Shown: positions 1 through 8,609 of the stretch, piece by piece
Layout of the letters: each line of letters begins with the position of its first letter
Position numbering within the stretch: the stretch's first letter is position 1
Origin: JBDTNQ01 sp039933635
GTDB lineage: Bacteria; Acidobacteriota; Vicinamibacteria; Vicinamibacterales; SCN-69-37
DNA length: 40,744 bases
Assembly (NCBI GenBank): GCA_039933635.1
Contig: JBDTNQ010000024.1
Coordinates: 1 to 40,744 of the forward strand
Direction of reading: 5' to 3'
The notes under the pieces: model-generated
Seen by the model: the letters and a program-made list of their open reading frames with translations, nothing else
The model's database searches: none
What the model was told of the DNA's origin: nothing
Position numbers and translations under genes: made by a program

Positions 1-291
1 GACGTGAATGGCCCTCTCGCCAGGCTGCTGGGCCGTCGTTGGCACCACTGCAACGCCTACCATTTCAATCTGTACGGTCCGCGGACGCTCGCGGAGGCCG
101 CCAGGCGCCATGGGTTCGTGAGCGTAGCGTCCGACCACTTGTGGAAGCGTATTCCTCTGGACTACTTCTGGAACTACGCGCGGGACTTCCTGTTCAGGCG
201 CCCGCCGAGGTCACGGGCCTTCACGCCGAGCCGGTTCGCGATCCCGGTCAACCTCATCGATACGATCTACGTCGTGTGGAAGCGGCTGTAG
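1..291 (+). CDS. SAM-dependent methyltransferase, C-terminal fragment
   Basis: The reading frame is open at the left edge of the window, so only the last 96 residues are present and the gene starts upstream. The segment YHFNLYGPRTLAEAARRHGF resembles the C-terminal end of class I SAM methyltransferases of the Methyltransf_11/23 type, where a 'H..ft..tL..ll...GF' stretch follows the catalytic domain. The SAM-binding part is outside the window, so the substrate cannot be judged. It ends 3 bases before the stop of the convergent glycosyltransferase, leaving no room for a terminator. Assignment rests on a short motif only; another enzyme with a similar tail is possible. Confidence 0.55.
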   Translation, partial: DVNGPLARLLGRRWHHCNAYHFNLYGPRTLAEAARRHGFVSVASDHLWKRIPLDYFWNYARDFLFRRPPRSRAFTPSRFAIPVNLIDTIYVVWKRL

Positions 292-294
292 CGG

Positions 295-1386
295 CTAGCG
301 CGGGTCCCGCGGCGTACGCCGCGAAAAGCTGACCAGGTAGGTGGGCCGCCGCCTGACCTCGCGGTAGATGCGCGCGACGTAGACGCCGAGAATACCGACG
401 AAGAACAGCAGGATTGAATCGAGGACGAGCGTGACCGAGATGCTCGACACCCACCCTGGCGGCGCACCGCGCCCGGCGATGACCCATCCCAGAATGAACA
501 GCAGGTAGATGCCGCTGAGCAGCACGCCGATGGAACCGACCACTAGACCGGCGTGCAGAAAGATATCCGAGAAATCGAAGAGCGATCGCGCGCCGAGCGT
601 CATCAGTTGCCGCAGGGAGTAGTGCGACTCGCCGCCCGCCCGCTCCGCTGCGACGTAGGGCACGACACACTGGCGGAATCCAACCCACGAGGTCAGTCCG
701 CGGTAGAGACGGGCGACTTCCGGCACGGACCGCAGCGCCCCGAGCGCCTTCGCGTCGAGCAGGCGATAGTCGGACGCCTGAGGAATAATCCGAATGCCGG
801 CGACGCGCTTGATGAATCCGTACACGAGAGACGTCACGACGCGCCGCCAGCCGGACAGGCCGATGGTGCTCAGCTTGCGCGTGTGAACCACGTCATACCC
901 CTGCCGCCATGCGTCCATCAGCGCGAGCAGCATCTCCGGAGGATGCTGCAGGTCCGCGTCCATCGTGACGATGACGTCGGCATCGGCGTTGGCGTAGTCG
1001 AGACCCGCGGTGAGGGCGGCCTGATGGCCGAAGTTGCGCGACAGGAGCAGGTACTCGAACCGCGAATCCGATCGGTGCAACGCCTCGAGCACCCGCGGAG
1101 ATTGGTCGCGGCTGCCGTCATTCACGAACAGCACGGTCCAGTCCACGTCGAGCGCGTCGAGCGACGCGCCGATCACGCTGGCGGCCCGTTCGAGCACCAC
1201 GGCTTCGTTGAAGGCCGGGATCACGACGCAGAGACGCGGCCGATGACCAAGCGCGCGGGTCTCCAGAGAATACGGCAGGGGTTCCAACGGCTCGGGCGCA
1301 AGGACGGGGCGTCCCGCCGCATCCGTCCCAACCGGCAACGTGAGGTCCCTCAACGGATCAGCCACAGCGTCAGGTGACGATAGCAC
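295..1386 (-). CDS. Family 2 glycosyltransferase, GtrB/DPM-like, membrane-bound
   Basis: About 363 residues. The GT2 fold is clear: CVVIPAFNEAVVLE near the start, FVNDGSRDQS, then SRNFGHQAALTAGLDYA and the nucleotide-sugar and metal site VTMDADLQHPPE. Two hydrophobic segments at the C-terminus (LVVGSIGVLLSGIYLLFILG and ISVTLVLDSILLFFVGILGV) place it in the inner membrane with a cytosolic catalytic domain. This is the layout of polyprenyl-phosphate glycosyltransferases such as GtrB, ArnC and DPM synthase, which load a sugar on undecaprenyl phosphate; the sugar is not predictable. There is no ATG near the conserved start. GTG at 1386 is chosen because it follows the upstream gene by 31 bases; GTG at 1365 and TTG at 1353 are alternatives, none with a good ribosome site. 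Confidence 0.85.
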   Translation of the reverse strand: MLSSPDAVADPLRDLTLPVGTDAAGRPVLAPEPLEPLPYSLETRALGHRPRLCVVIPAFNEAVVLERAASVIGASLDALDVDWTVLFVNDGSRDQSPRVLEALHRSDSRFEYLLLSRNFGHQAALTAGLDYANADADVIVTMDADLQHPPEMLLALMDAWRQGYDVVHTRKLSTIGLSGWRRVVTSLVYGFIKRVAGIRIIPQASDYRLLDAKALGALRSVPEVARLYRGLTSWVGFRQCVVPYVAAERAGGESHYSLRQLMTLGARSLFDFSDIFLHAGLVVGSIGVLLSGIYLLFILGWVIAGRGAPPGWVSSISVTLVLDSILLFFVGILGVYVARIYREVRRRPTYLVSFSRRTPRDPR

Positions 1387-1417
1387 CAGCGCCGCGCGAA
1401 CCCGAAACGCGCGAGGT

Positions 1418-4333
1418 CTACCGCCGCGCGACCGTCGCCTTCGGCAACGCGACGAGATTCGCCAGCAACTGATACGCGCCGTCGGTGCCCGCGGGCAGTT
1501 GACGCCACAGCCCGAGTCCGACGTACAACCAGCGCCCCTTGCCGTACTTCGCCTCAACGAGCGATCCGAGCTTGACGCCAGGATTGTCAGGGAACGAATC
1601 GGTCATCGAGATGAGATCGACGTACTGCGATCCCTTCTGCGCGAGGAAGTACTGTCCCCGTTCCTGCACCCAGTTGGCCCAGGTCGACGGTCCAAGCTTG
1701 TTGGGGAAGGTGAAGACGGGATGTGTGGGCACCAGCACATTCACGGGAATGGTCTCGTCATTCACGCGGCTGCCGTCGACCAGCGCTGGATACGGACCGT
1801 ATCCGCCTGACACCGGTCCGCCGGTGCCGCGCTCGGCTGGAGCGGGTGCGGTGTTCGCGCCGCGAGCGCCTGCCCCGCCCGCGGCCGCTGCACCGGGTGC
1901 GGGTGCCGCCGGGCCGCCACGTCCTCGTCCCGCCGCGCCGTTGAACTCCGTCTTGTTGTAGTTAACGATCATCGTGCCGCCCGCCTGCACGTAGTCGAGC
2001 AGCCGGCGATTGTAGGCGCGAAGATCCGCGCGGCGTTCGTACGCGCGCACGCCGGTCATGATGACGTCGTAGCTCGAGAGGTCGCCCCAGGCCAGCGCGT
2101 TGGCATCAATCAAGGTCACCTTTGCGCCGAGTTCTTCGAGCGCCGCGGGCACCTGGTCGCCGACGCCCATGATGTAGCCCACCTTGACGGGCACCGTCTT
2201 CACGTCAACCACCTTCGCCGTCGTCTCGGCGGCCTTGATGACCTGGCGACGCTCGACGTGCGGGTACTCGATCTCCTGGTAGCCGTTGCTGTAGGCCTGC
2301 GCGCCGGTGACGTCAGACGTCACGACGGCCTTCAGCGGAAACGCGCCGATTGTCGCTGTTGCTGGCGCGGTGACCTGAAACCGCGCGGACAGCGCCTCGT
2401 CCTCGTTCTGGAACGCAATCGCCGCGTTCGCGGGTGTCACCCGCCATCCGGCGGGCACCTGCAGCGCCACGGTCGCCTTCGCGGCGCCCTTCGTGCCGTT
2501 GGTGACGGACACGAACACTTCTCTCGACACCGGCCTGGCGGCCGCACCCGTCTGCGCCGGAAACACCGCCAGATCGGGCGTCATGCGGACGGAGAACGCC
2601 GGCACGACGCTGAGTTCCATTTGCTTGTCGCCGAAATACAGATCCTTCACCAGCCGATAGACGACCGGCAGGTCCTTCGTGATCTCCACCGAGCCTGCGC
2701 GCAGGCGGAACGCCGCGCGGAACGGCGTCGGCGCGAACGGCACGCCAAACGGCACGGACGGATCGAACGTGTTGCGGGCGTTTTGCTCGGGATGCTTCCA
2801 GTAGGTCTCGGTGAAATAGGGCTCGGTCAGCTTCGCGGTCGAGGCAATGGTCGCCGCGGACGTGCAGCTGAACGTCGCGTTCCGCGCAACGGGGCCCGGC
2901 GTGCAGGCCGCCGGGTTGTCGAAGCCCGAGATCGTTACGCCGCTCACGGCGACATCCGTGCCGCCGCGGTTGCTCGCGGCAAGCGTGAGCTGCACGGGCT
3001 GACCGGCCACGACTAGGCCGTCATTCGCCACGGCGACGAACGTGAGGCCATGCGCGGCAATCACCGCATTCTGGTAGTCGTCCTCTTCGAGCTTCAGTCG
3101 GAAGTCGATCTCGTATCGCGCGCTGTCGGATACTCCCATCGCCGCAAGCGACGCGCGCAGTGCGCGCACCGCCGTGAGGCCCGCCTCGAGCGGCGCCGCC
3201 GTGCCGGCGTCGTTGCCCGCGCCAAATAGATCCTTGGCCTGTCGTCCAGTGTCGGCAATGGCCGCCAGCGCCGACGTGAGCGCGGCCGGAGGCGTGGCGC
3301 CGGCGTATTTCGCCAGGCCCGCGATCGTGAGATCGACGCCGTCGAAGAGCGAACCTTCCGGCCGTTCCATGGCGCCCGCAATGGTCGTGTCGACCAGCGT
3401 GTACGCGGCACCGCCAGGTGCGGCGGGTCCGCCGCCCGGGCCACCGCGTCCGCCGCCGATGCCGGCAATCGGCGGCAGCCCGGTCCCGGTGCCCTGGCAC
3501 TTGTGATTGCTGCGCGCGTCGGTGCCGATTTCCGCGTATGTGCGCGCGAGAAGCGGATCGTACGTCGACGTGTCGATGCGATCGACGTGAGGCGCCGGTC
3601 CGGCTGGAACCGCACCAGTCGCGCCGCCACGTCCACCGCGTCCCCCGCCTGGACCGCCGCCCGCGAAGTAGAGCTTGCTGGCCTGCCAGGGCCGCAGGCC
3701 CTCCCGCAGTTGTTCCGGATAGCGCGCAGCATCACCCGCCGCGCGATACGCCTCGCGCACCAGAACGGTCGTCGCCTCGTGCGCGCGATCGCCGCCGGTG
3801 CCCTGGATGTTCATCGTGACGATCACTTCGGGCCGCAGCGTGCGGAACAGCCGGACGTAGTCGCCGACGATCTCGTCGCGACCCCATTTCCGAATGACCT
3901 CGTTCGGATCCCACGAATAGCCGTAGTCGATCGCGCGCGTGAAGTACTGCTCCGCGCCGTCAATCTGATGCGCCGCCAGGAGTTCGGACGTGCGCAGCAC
4001 GCCGATGTCACGGAACAGCTCCGGGCCAATCTCGTTCTGCCCGCCCTCACCGCGGTTGTTCTGCACGTCAATCGATCGCAACCCAAGGCCGTAGCCCGCC
4101 ATCGCCAGCAGCGAATTGGTCTCATCGTCGGGATGCGCCGGACACTGCATGAATGTGGCGGTCACGTTCAGCTTGCGCAGCGCCAGCCCCAGGGCGACGT
4201 GGCCGCTGTCCTCGTTGACGATCGAGAACGTCTTGCGATTCTGCGCACGAAGGGTGGCGTCGCCTGTCGCGACAGCGAGCCCAGTAGCAACCGCAATAGT
4301 CGCGACGGCGTACGACACGAGACGACGAGGCAT
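1418..4333 (-). CDS. Exported PIG-L (LmbE-like) deacetylase family protein, multidomain
   Basis: 971 residues with an N-terminal signal peptide ending near residue 30 (TLRAQ). A PIG-L/LmbE domain follows, with the zinc motif AHPDDE at 66-71 and a later GGDRAHEA His near residue 184. Family members remove N-acetyl groups from GlcNAc-type sugars, but this substrate is unknown. Residues about 600-690 look like a NEW3-type beta-sandwich (VFVSVTNGT...VPAGWRVTP). Residues about 714-971 look like a ThuA/GATase-like Rossmann domain (KVGYIMGVGDQVPAALEELG). Low-complexity Gly/Ala/Pro/Arg stretches interrupt it near residues 221-244, 284-304 and 799-828. The start ATG has AGGAG 7 bases upstream. Likely periplasmic or extracellular sugar processing, by inference. 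Confidence 0.8.
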   Translation of the reverse strand: MPRRLVSYAVATIAVATGLAVATGDATLRAQNRKTFSIVNEDSGHVALGLALRKLNVTATFMQCPAHPDDETNSLLAMAGYGLGLRSIDVQNNRGEGGQNEIGPELFRDIGVLRTSELLAAHQIDGAEQYFTRAIDYGYSWDPNEVIRKWGRDEIVGDYVRLFRTLRPEVIVTMNIQGTGGDRAHEATTVLVREAYRAAGDAARYPEQLREGLRPWQASKLYFAGGGPGGGRGGRGGATGAVPAGPAPHVDRIDTSTYDPLLARTYAEIGTDARSNHKCQGTGTGLPPIAGIGGGRGGPGGGPAAPGGAAYTLVDTTIAGAMERPEGSLFDGVDLTIAGLAKYAGATPPAALTSALAAIADTGRQAKDLFGAGNDAGTAAPLEAGLTAVRALRASLAAMGVSDSARYEIDFRLKLEEDDYQNAVIAAHGLTFVAVANDGLVVAGQPVQLTLAASNRGGTDVAVSGVTISGFDNPAACTPGPVARNATFSCTSAATIASTAKLTEPYFTETYWKHPEQNARNTFDPSVPFGVPFAPTPFRAAFRLRAGSVEITKDLPVVYRLVKDLYFGDKQMELSVVPAFSVRMTPDLAVFPAQTGAAARPVSREVFVSVTNGTKGAAKATVALQVPAGWRVTPANAAIAFQNEDEALSARFQVTAPATATIGAFPLKAVVTSDVTGAQAYSNGYQEIEYPHVERRQVIKAAETTAKVVDVKTVPVKVGYIMGVGDQVPAALEELGAKVTLIDANALAWGDLSSYDVIMTGVRAYERRADLRAYNRRLLDYVQAGGTMIVNYNKTEFNGAAGRGRGGPAAPAPGAAAAGGAGARGANTAPAPAERGTGGPVSGGYGPYPALVDGSRVNDETIPVNVLVPTHPVFTFPNKLGPSTWANWVQERGQYFLAQKGSQYVDLISMTDSFPDNPGVKLGSLVEAKYGKGRWLYVGLGLWRQLPAGTDGAYQLLANLVALPKATVARR

Positions 4334-4389
4334 GGCGTTGCTCCTGTGCCTGGACGCGCGGCAGGAATGACGACGGTCCGGGAGTCCGG

Positions 4390-4395
4390 ATCCTA
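4390..4395 (-). promoter_or_regulatory. Candidate -10 hexamer of the PIG-L gene
   Basis: TAGGAT on the minus strand, preceded by GTG, lies about 57 bases before the PIG-L ATG. It leaves a leader of about 50 bases that contains the AGGAG ribosome site. No convincing -35 is visible. The same hexamer occurs in front of padR on the other strand. Confidence 0.35.
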
Positions 4396-4511
4396 CACTG
4401 TTGTGGTACCGCCGGGAGTGGCCAACGCCCCAGCAAACAACCGGGGAGTGTCGGCGGAAGAGACCGGGTGTTGGACTGCTAGACCCGATTTTCTTGACAC
4501 CAATGCCTAGA

Positions 4512-4537
4512 CATCCTTCCTGTTAATAGGTAGGATG
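4512..4537. promoter_or_regulatory. Palindromic operator candidate for the PadR regulator
   Basis: A 26-base inverted repeat with arms CATCCT-T-CCT and AGG-T-AGGATG around a GTTAAT centre; 11 of 13 base pairs match. It ends 8 bases before the padR ATG and contains the best -10 hexamer (TAGGAT, 4531-4536). PadR proteins are dimeric winged-helix repressors that usually control their own operon, so autoregulation is the natural reading. Binding itself is inferred. Confidence 0.6.
4531..4536 (+). promoter_or_regulatory. Candidate -10 hexamer of padR, leaderless spacing
   Basis: TAGGAT lies 8 bases before the padR ATG at 4545, and no Shine-Dalgarno sequence lies between them. This fits a leaderless or nearly leaderless transcript. 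A TTGACA at 4494-4499 is 31 bases away, too far to be its -35. Confidence 0.4.
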
Positions 4538-4544
4538 GCTATGC

Positions 4545-4877
4545 ATGCCGCCCGACAAGAAGGCCGACGTACTTCAGGGAACACTCGACCTGTTGGTGCT
4601 GAAGACCCTCGAAGGGGATCCGCTTCACGGCTACGCCATTGCGCAACGCATCAATCAGATCTCGCGAACGCTGCTGGAAGTGCCGCAAGGATCGCTCTAT
4701 CCCGCGCTGCACCGGCTCGAACTGCGAGGGTGGCTCGAGGCTGAGTGGACGGATACTGAAAGCGGGCGACGCGCGAAGGTCTACCGTCTCACGCGGAAGG
4801 GACGCGGCGAACTGGAGCGCGAGATTGCGGATTGGCGCCGCCTGTCTCAGGCCATCAATTGGATCCTCCAGACATGA
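4545..4877 (+). CDS. PadR family transcriptional regulator
   Basis: 110 residues, typical for the short PadR class. The winged-helix signature is plain: QGTLDLLVLKTLEGDPLHGYAIAQRI, then PQGSLYPALHRLELRGWLEAEW and the wing GRRAKVYRLTRKGRGEL. It should bind DNA as a dimer and repress; the effector is unknown. Its TGA overlaps the ATG of the ADOP permease gene (ATGA, 4874-4877), so the two are translationally coupled. This PadR-ADOP pair is a well-known acidobacterial arrangement. A near-perfect palindrome just upstream is the likely operator. An ATG at 4535 opens a different frame and was ignored. Confidence 0.93.
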   Translation: MPPDKKADVLQGTLDLLVLKTLEGDPLHGYAIAQRINQISRTLLEVPQGSLYPALHRLELRGWLEAEWTDTESGRRAKVYRLTRKGRGELEREIADWRRLSQAINWILQT

Positions 4878-7477
4878 ACTGGCACCCGCGGTGGCGATCT
4901 CGGCGGCGCCGCGAGCGCGAGCTCGACGACGAAGTCTTGTTTCACATCGAAAGCCACACGAAGGATCTGATCGCCGAAGGCCTCGTCCCCGCGGAGGCTC
5001 GTCGGCGAGCCCTGGCGGAGTTCGGCGGCGTGGAGCCGATCAAGGCACAGATCCGCGACGTCCGAGGCATGAGGCTCCTCCGCGACGTGGCCGGCGACGT
5101 CCAAGGCGCCGTTCGAATGCTCCGACGTCACTCCGGCTTTGCCGCCGCAACCATTGGACTCCTGGCACTAGGCATCGGCGTGAACACGGCGATGTTCACC
5201 GCGCTCAATGCGGTGATTCTCCGGCCGCTGCCATACGCCCATTCGGACCGGCTGGTCATGCTCTCGATGGCGCCGAAGGACTTCGGTTTTGACACAGGTG
5301 GGATGCCGGGCGAAGTTTTCGCGGATCTTCGGGACGCCGATCATCTGCTCGACGGCATTTCGGCCTTCACGGATGTCCAGGCAGCCCTGCTCGTGCCCGG
5401 TAGCGAACCCACACAAATTGGTGTCCGCCTGGTCACGTCCGGCTACTTCGCCGTGCTCGGCGCGAACGCCGCGCAAGGTCGCATCCTGCGCACCGATGAG
5501 GACAAGCCAGGCAGCGACATGGTCGTCGTGCTCAGCGACGCTCTCTGGCGCCGGTCTCTCGCGAGCCGCCCTGATGTGATCGGCGCCTACGTCACGATTG
5601 ACGGAACCCTTCGACGCGTCGTTGGCGTGATGCCGGCGAAGGCTGGCGCCCTGCTTCAATCGGACGCCTGGCTGCCGATGACGATCCATCCGACCGTGGG
5701 CAACGAATCCTGGCCTAAGGTCATCGGACGGTTGAGGCCCGGCGCGTCTCGAGCTCAGGCTGCCGCTGAACTGGAAGGGCTGCAGGGCCCGCACCTTAGA
5801 GCCCGCGGCGAAGATCCCATTCAGTGGACCGCATCGGTCCTGCCACTGAAGGACTACGTCGTCGAGGACGTTCGCAATTCGCTTCTGGCGCTTGCGGCCG
5901 CCGTTGGCTTGGTCCTGCTCATCGTCTGCAGCAACGTCGCCAGCCTGTTCATGGCGCGTACCGAGGAACGAAGCCGGGAGCTGGCCGTTCGCGCGGCCCT
6001 CGGTGCCGGCCGCGCGAGGCTGATGCGTCAACTCCTCACCGAGAGCGTCGTGGTGGCCGTCGTCGGGGGAGCTCTCGGCGTGCTGGTGACGCTCGCCGCC
6101 ACTCGCGCCATCACGGCCATGGCCGAGGCCGCGGGCTTGCCCTTGCTGGGAACCGTTGGTGTGGATGGCCGGGTGCTCGCGTTCGCGGCCGGGCTGTGCC
6201 TCGCATCGGCCCTGATCTTCGGACTGGCGCCTGCCTGGCGCTCGCGACGCATCGTAGGCTCATCAATGGCTCTGGGCCGGACGACGACCCTCGGCGATTC
6301 GCGGATGCACGGCCTCCTTATCGTCACGCAAGTCACGCTGTCACTCATCCTGCTCGTCGGCGCCGGCCTCACGATTCGAAGCATTCGGAGTGCGGACGCT
6401 GGATTCCCGACATTCAATCTCGGCACGCTCACCGTTGACGTGCCGCCGTCGAGTTATCCATCGACCCTGGGTCTCGCGACGTTTCACCAGCAGGTTCTGA
6501 CGGCGCTGACGACGTTGCCGGGTGTGCGGCAGGCGGCGGCCGTGAACTTCGTGCCGTTCGGCAATAACATGCTGGCCAGCCAATTCGCGCTTGACACCGG
6601 ACGGCCGTGGCCCAGCGATGAGATGGCGTACAACCTGTGCGTCAGCGACGGGTACTTTCAGACGATGGGCGTGCGCATCGAAGCCGGCCGGCCCTTCTCG
6701 ACCGCCGACCGAGCCGACGGCGGAAAGGTGGTGATCGTCAGTGCGTCGTTTGCTAGGGAGTTCTGGCCCAACGAACTGGCGATCGGACATCGGCTGAGCG
6801 AGACCGACCATCCCACGGATCGCGACTGGCTCACCGTGGTCGGCGTGGTCGATGACGCGAAGCAATCGAGCTTCGAGCGGGATATTCCTCTCACGGTCTA
6901 CCGCCCGCTGGCGCAAGCGCCCCAACGGCTCTCACTCGCGCACATGACGTTTGCGTTCCGCACGGATGGCGATCCGCACGGTGTCGCATCATCGCTGGGC
7001 CCGGTATTGCGCAACCTCGCCCCGGGTTTACCTGTGCCCGCCATTCGATCGATGGACGAGCTGGTCGGCGAGCGACTGGTCTCCGCGCACTTTCAGGCGC
7101 GGCTGCTCGGCGCATTTGCACTCGCCGCGCTGGCGTTGACGATGGTGGGGATCTTCGGCGTGCTGGCCTATGCCGTGTCTCGTCGAACACGTGAGCTGGG
7201 AGTGCGAATTGCCCTAGGCGCGAGTCGCGCGCAAATCGTCACCAGCGTCCTGCGACGGTCTTTCCTGCTGGCGATGATCGGGGTCACGGTCGGATCGGCC
7301 GCCGCGTGGGGCCTTGCCACGGTCCTTCAGGACGTGTTGTTTGGCGTTCGGCCGGCCGATCCGCTGACGTTCATCGCTGTTGCAGGCACGTTGCTCCTCG
7401 GCGCAATGGGAGCAGCAGCCATCCCCGCCAACCGAGCCTCACGCGTCGACCCCGTCGTCGCCTTGCGGTCAGAGTAG
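4874..7477 (+). CDS. ADOP-type ABC permease (MacB/FtsX-like)
   Basis: 867 residues. The N-terminal soluble region (RELDDEVLFHIESHTKDLIA...RRALAEFGG) is the hallmark of the ADOP family, 'acidobacterial duplicated orphan permease'. A first membrane helix lies near residues 92-115, followed by a MacB-like periplasmic domain. Two FtsX permease cores follow near residues 335-412 (CSNVASLFMARTEERSRELA) and 737-812 (MVGIFGVLAYAVSRRTRELG). The duplication of FtsX cores in one chain is typical. No ATPase gene is adjacent, which is why the family is called orphan; it would have to share an ATPase or act differently. The start is the ATG inside the padR stop; an upstream in-frame ATG at 4832 would overlap padR by 46 bases and is disfavoured. 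Confidence 0.92.
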   Translation: MNWHPRWRSRRRRERELDDEVLFHIESHTKDLIAEGLVPAEARRRALAEFGGVEPIKAQIRDVRGMRLLRDVAGDVQGAVRMLRRHSGFAAATIGLLALGIGVNTAMFTALNAVILRPLPYAHSDRLVMLSMAPKDFGFDTGGMPGEVFADLRDADHLLDGISAFTDVQAALLVPGSEPTQIGVRLVTSGYFAVLGANAAQGRILRTDEDKPGSDMVVVLSDALWRRSLASRPDVIGAYVTIDGTLRRVVGVMPAKAGALLQSDAWLPMTIHPTVGNESWPKVIGRLRPGASRAQAAAELEGLQGPHLRARGEDPIQWTASVLPLKDYVVEDVRNSLLALAAAVGLVLLIVCSNVASLFMARTEERSRELAVRAALGAGRARLMRQLLTESVVVAVVGGALGVLVTLAATRAITAMAEAAGLPLLGTVGVDGRVLAFAAGLCLASALIFGLAPAWRSRRIVGSSMALGRTTTLGDSRMHGLLIVTQVTLSLILLVGAGLTIRSIRSADAGFPTFNLGTLTVDVPPSSYPSTLGLATFHQQVLTALTTLPGVRQAAAVNFVPFGNNMLASQFALDTGRPWPSDEMAYNLCVSDGYFQTMGVRIEAGRPFSTADRADGGKVVIVSASFAREFWPNELAIGHRLSETDHPTDRDWLTVVGVVDDAKQSSFERDIPLTVYRPLAQAPQRLSLAHMTFAFRTDGDPHGVASSLGPVLRNLAPGLPVPAIRSMDELVGERLVSAHFQARLLGAFALAALALTMVGIFGVLAYAVSRRTRELGVRIALGASRAQIVTSVLRRSFLLAMIGVTVGSAAAWGLATVLQDVLFGVRPADPLTFIAVAGTLLLGAMGAAAIPANRASRVDPVVALRSE

Positions 7478-7580
7478 CGGCCCTCGACACGACGGGGAAG
7501 CAAACCGATGATGCGGGGGCTGATGCGGCGCCACGTTCCTCCTATCGGTCGGCGCTGACCCGCCTGGTGAGCGTTTGAGT

Positions 7581-7586
7581 TACTGT
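7581..7586 (+). promoter_or_regulatory. Weak -10 candidate upstream of the MBL-fold hydrolase
   Basis: TACTGT sits 29 bases before the GTG start and leaves a leader that contains the CGAGG ribosome site. No -35 is recognisable. It is the only plausible signal in the 138-base gap after the ADOP gene, which otherwise shows nothing notable. Confidence 0.25.
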
Positions 7587-7615
7587 GGCGTCGGCGTCTC
7601 CCCAACGAGGCCGAT

Positions 7616-8545
7616 GTGCAGAAGCTCAGTCGTCGCGAGGTACTGGTCGCCGCAGGCGCGGCGATGGCCATGGTCCGCCGTGCCGGGGCGCAGGGCGGCA
7701 CCCGGCTCATTCTTCTTGGAACAGGCGGTGGCCCGCGACCCAGGGCCGCGAGTTCGGCATCCGCGCAGGTGATCATCTGCAACGGCGCGGCCTACGTGAT
7801 CGATTGCGGTGACGGTGTCGCGCGGCAGTTGGCAATCGCCGGCGTGCCGCTGGCGACGCTCCGCCACGTCTTCCTGACCCACCAGCACTCCGACCACAAT
7901 GCCGACTACGGCAACCTCCTCTGGCTGGCCTGGACCGCCGGCCTGCGGTCGCGCGTCGACACATGGGGGCCGCCGCCACTCGAGAAGATGACCACCTTGT
8001 TCTGGGAGATGAACCGGTACGACATCGAGACGCGGACCGCCAACGAAGGCCGGGTGCCGTTGTCCCCGCTCATCCACGTCCACGAACTTCGCGACGCTGG
8101 CGTCGTCATGACCAACGACGACGTGAAAGTCACTGCCGCGCTGGTGGATCATCCGCCCGTCGTGCCGGCCTTCGCCTATCGCTTCGACGCGCGCGACCGC
8201 TCCATCGTCATCTCCGGCGACACGGCTCCATCGGAGAATCTCGCGAAGATGGCGGCCGGCGCTGACGTCCTGGTGCACTCCGTCATGTATCCAGATGCGA
8301 TCGACCGGCTGGTCGCCCGCGTTCCAAATGCGGCAGCGCTCAAAGAGAGCATCCTCGCGCACCAGACCTCAGCCGAAGACGCAGGTCGTATCGCTCGGGA
8401 TGCTGGCGTGAAGACGCTCGTCCTCTCGCACCTCGTCCCGCCGGACGACCCCGAGGTGACCGAAGCGATGTGGCTCGAAGCGGCCCGGCGGCACTTTCGA
8501 GGCACGGTGATACTCGGGAGAGATCTGCTCGAAGTGCGAGGGTGA
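7616..8545 (+). CDS. Tat-exported metallo-beta-lactamase-fold hydrolase
   Basis: 309 residues. The N-terminus KLSRREVLVAAGAAMAM is a twin-arginine signal with cleavage near RAGAQG, so the folded metalloenzyme is probably sent to the periplasm. The MBL zinc motif is LTHQHSDHNADYG; further ligands fit VDHPP, ISGDTAPS and the late histidine in LSHL. The sequence order resembles the RNase Z/arylsulfatase-like branch of the superfamily, but a periplasmic protein is unlikely to process tRNA, so the substrate is open. The start is GTG, chosen because CGAGG lies 5 bases upstream and because it gives the Tat signal at the very N-terminus; the ATG two bases earlier is in another frame. Confidence 0.87.
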   Translation: MQKLSRREVLVAAGAAMAMVRRAGAQGGTRLILLGTGGGPRPRAASSASAQVIICNGAAYVIDCGDGVARQLAIAGVPLATLRHVFLTHQHSDHNADYGNLLWLAWTAGLRSRVDTWGPPPLEKMTTLFWEMNRYDIETRTANEGRVPLSPLIHVHELRDAGVVMTNDDVKVTAALVDHPPVVPAFAYRFDARDRSIVISGDTAPSENLAKMAAGADVLVHSVMYPDAIDRLVARVPNAAALKESILAHQTSAEDAGRIARDAGVKTLVLSHLVPPDDPEVTEAMWLEAARRHFRGTVILGRDLLEVRG

Positions 8546-8609
8546 CGCAGTTACCGACGCCGTGCCGCCCCGTCGAGGTGTTTGCGGTGCGGACGGCCGC
8601 AGAAGCCCT

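Noticed and set aside
3420..3670. DNA repeats behind the Gly-rich parts of the PIG-L gene taken as a frameshift or assembly artefact
   Set aside because: The frame stays open through all three Gly-rich stretches and conserved sequence resumes after each.
4494..4499. Consensus TTGACA as the padR -35
   Set aside because: No -10 at 16-18 bases; the nearest good hexamer is 31 bases away.
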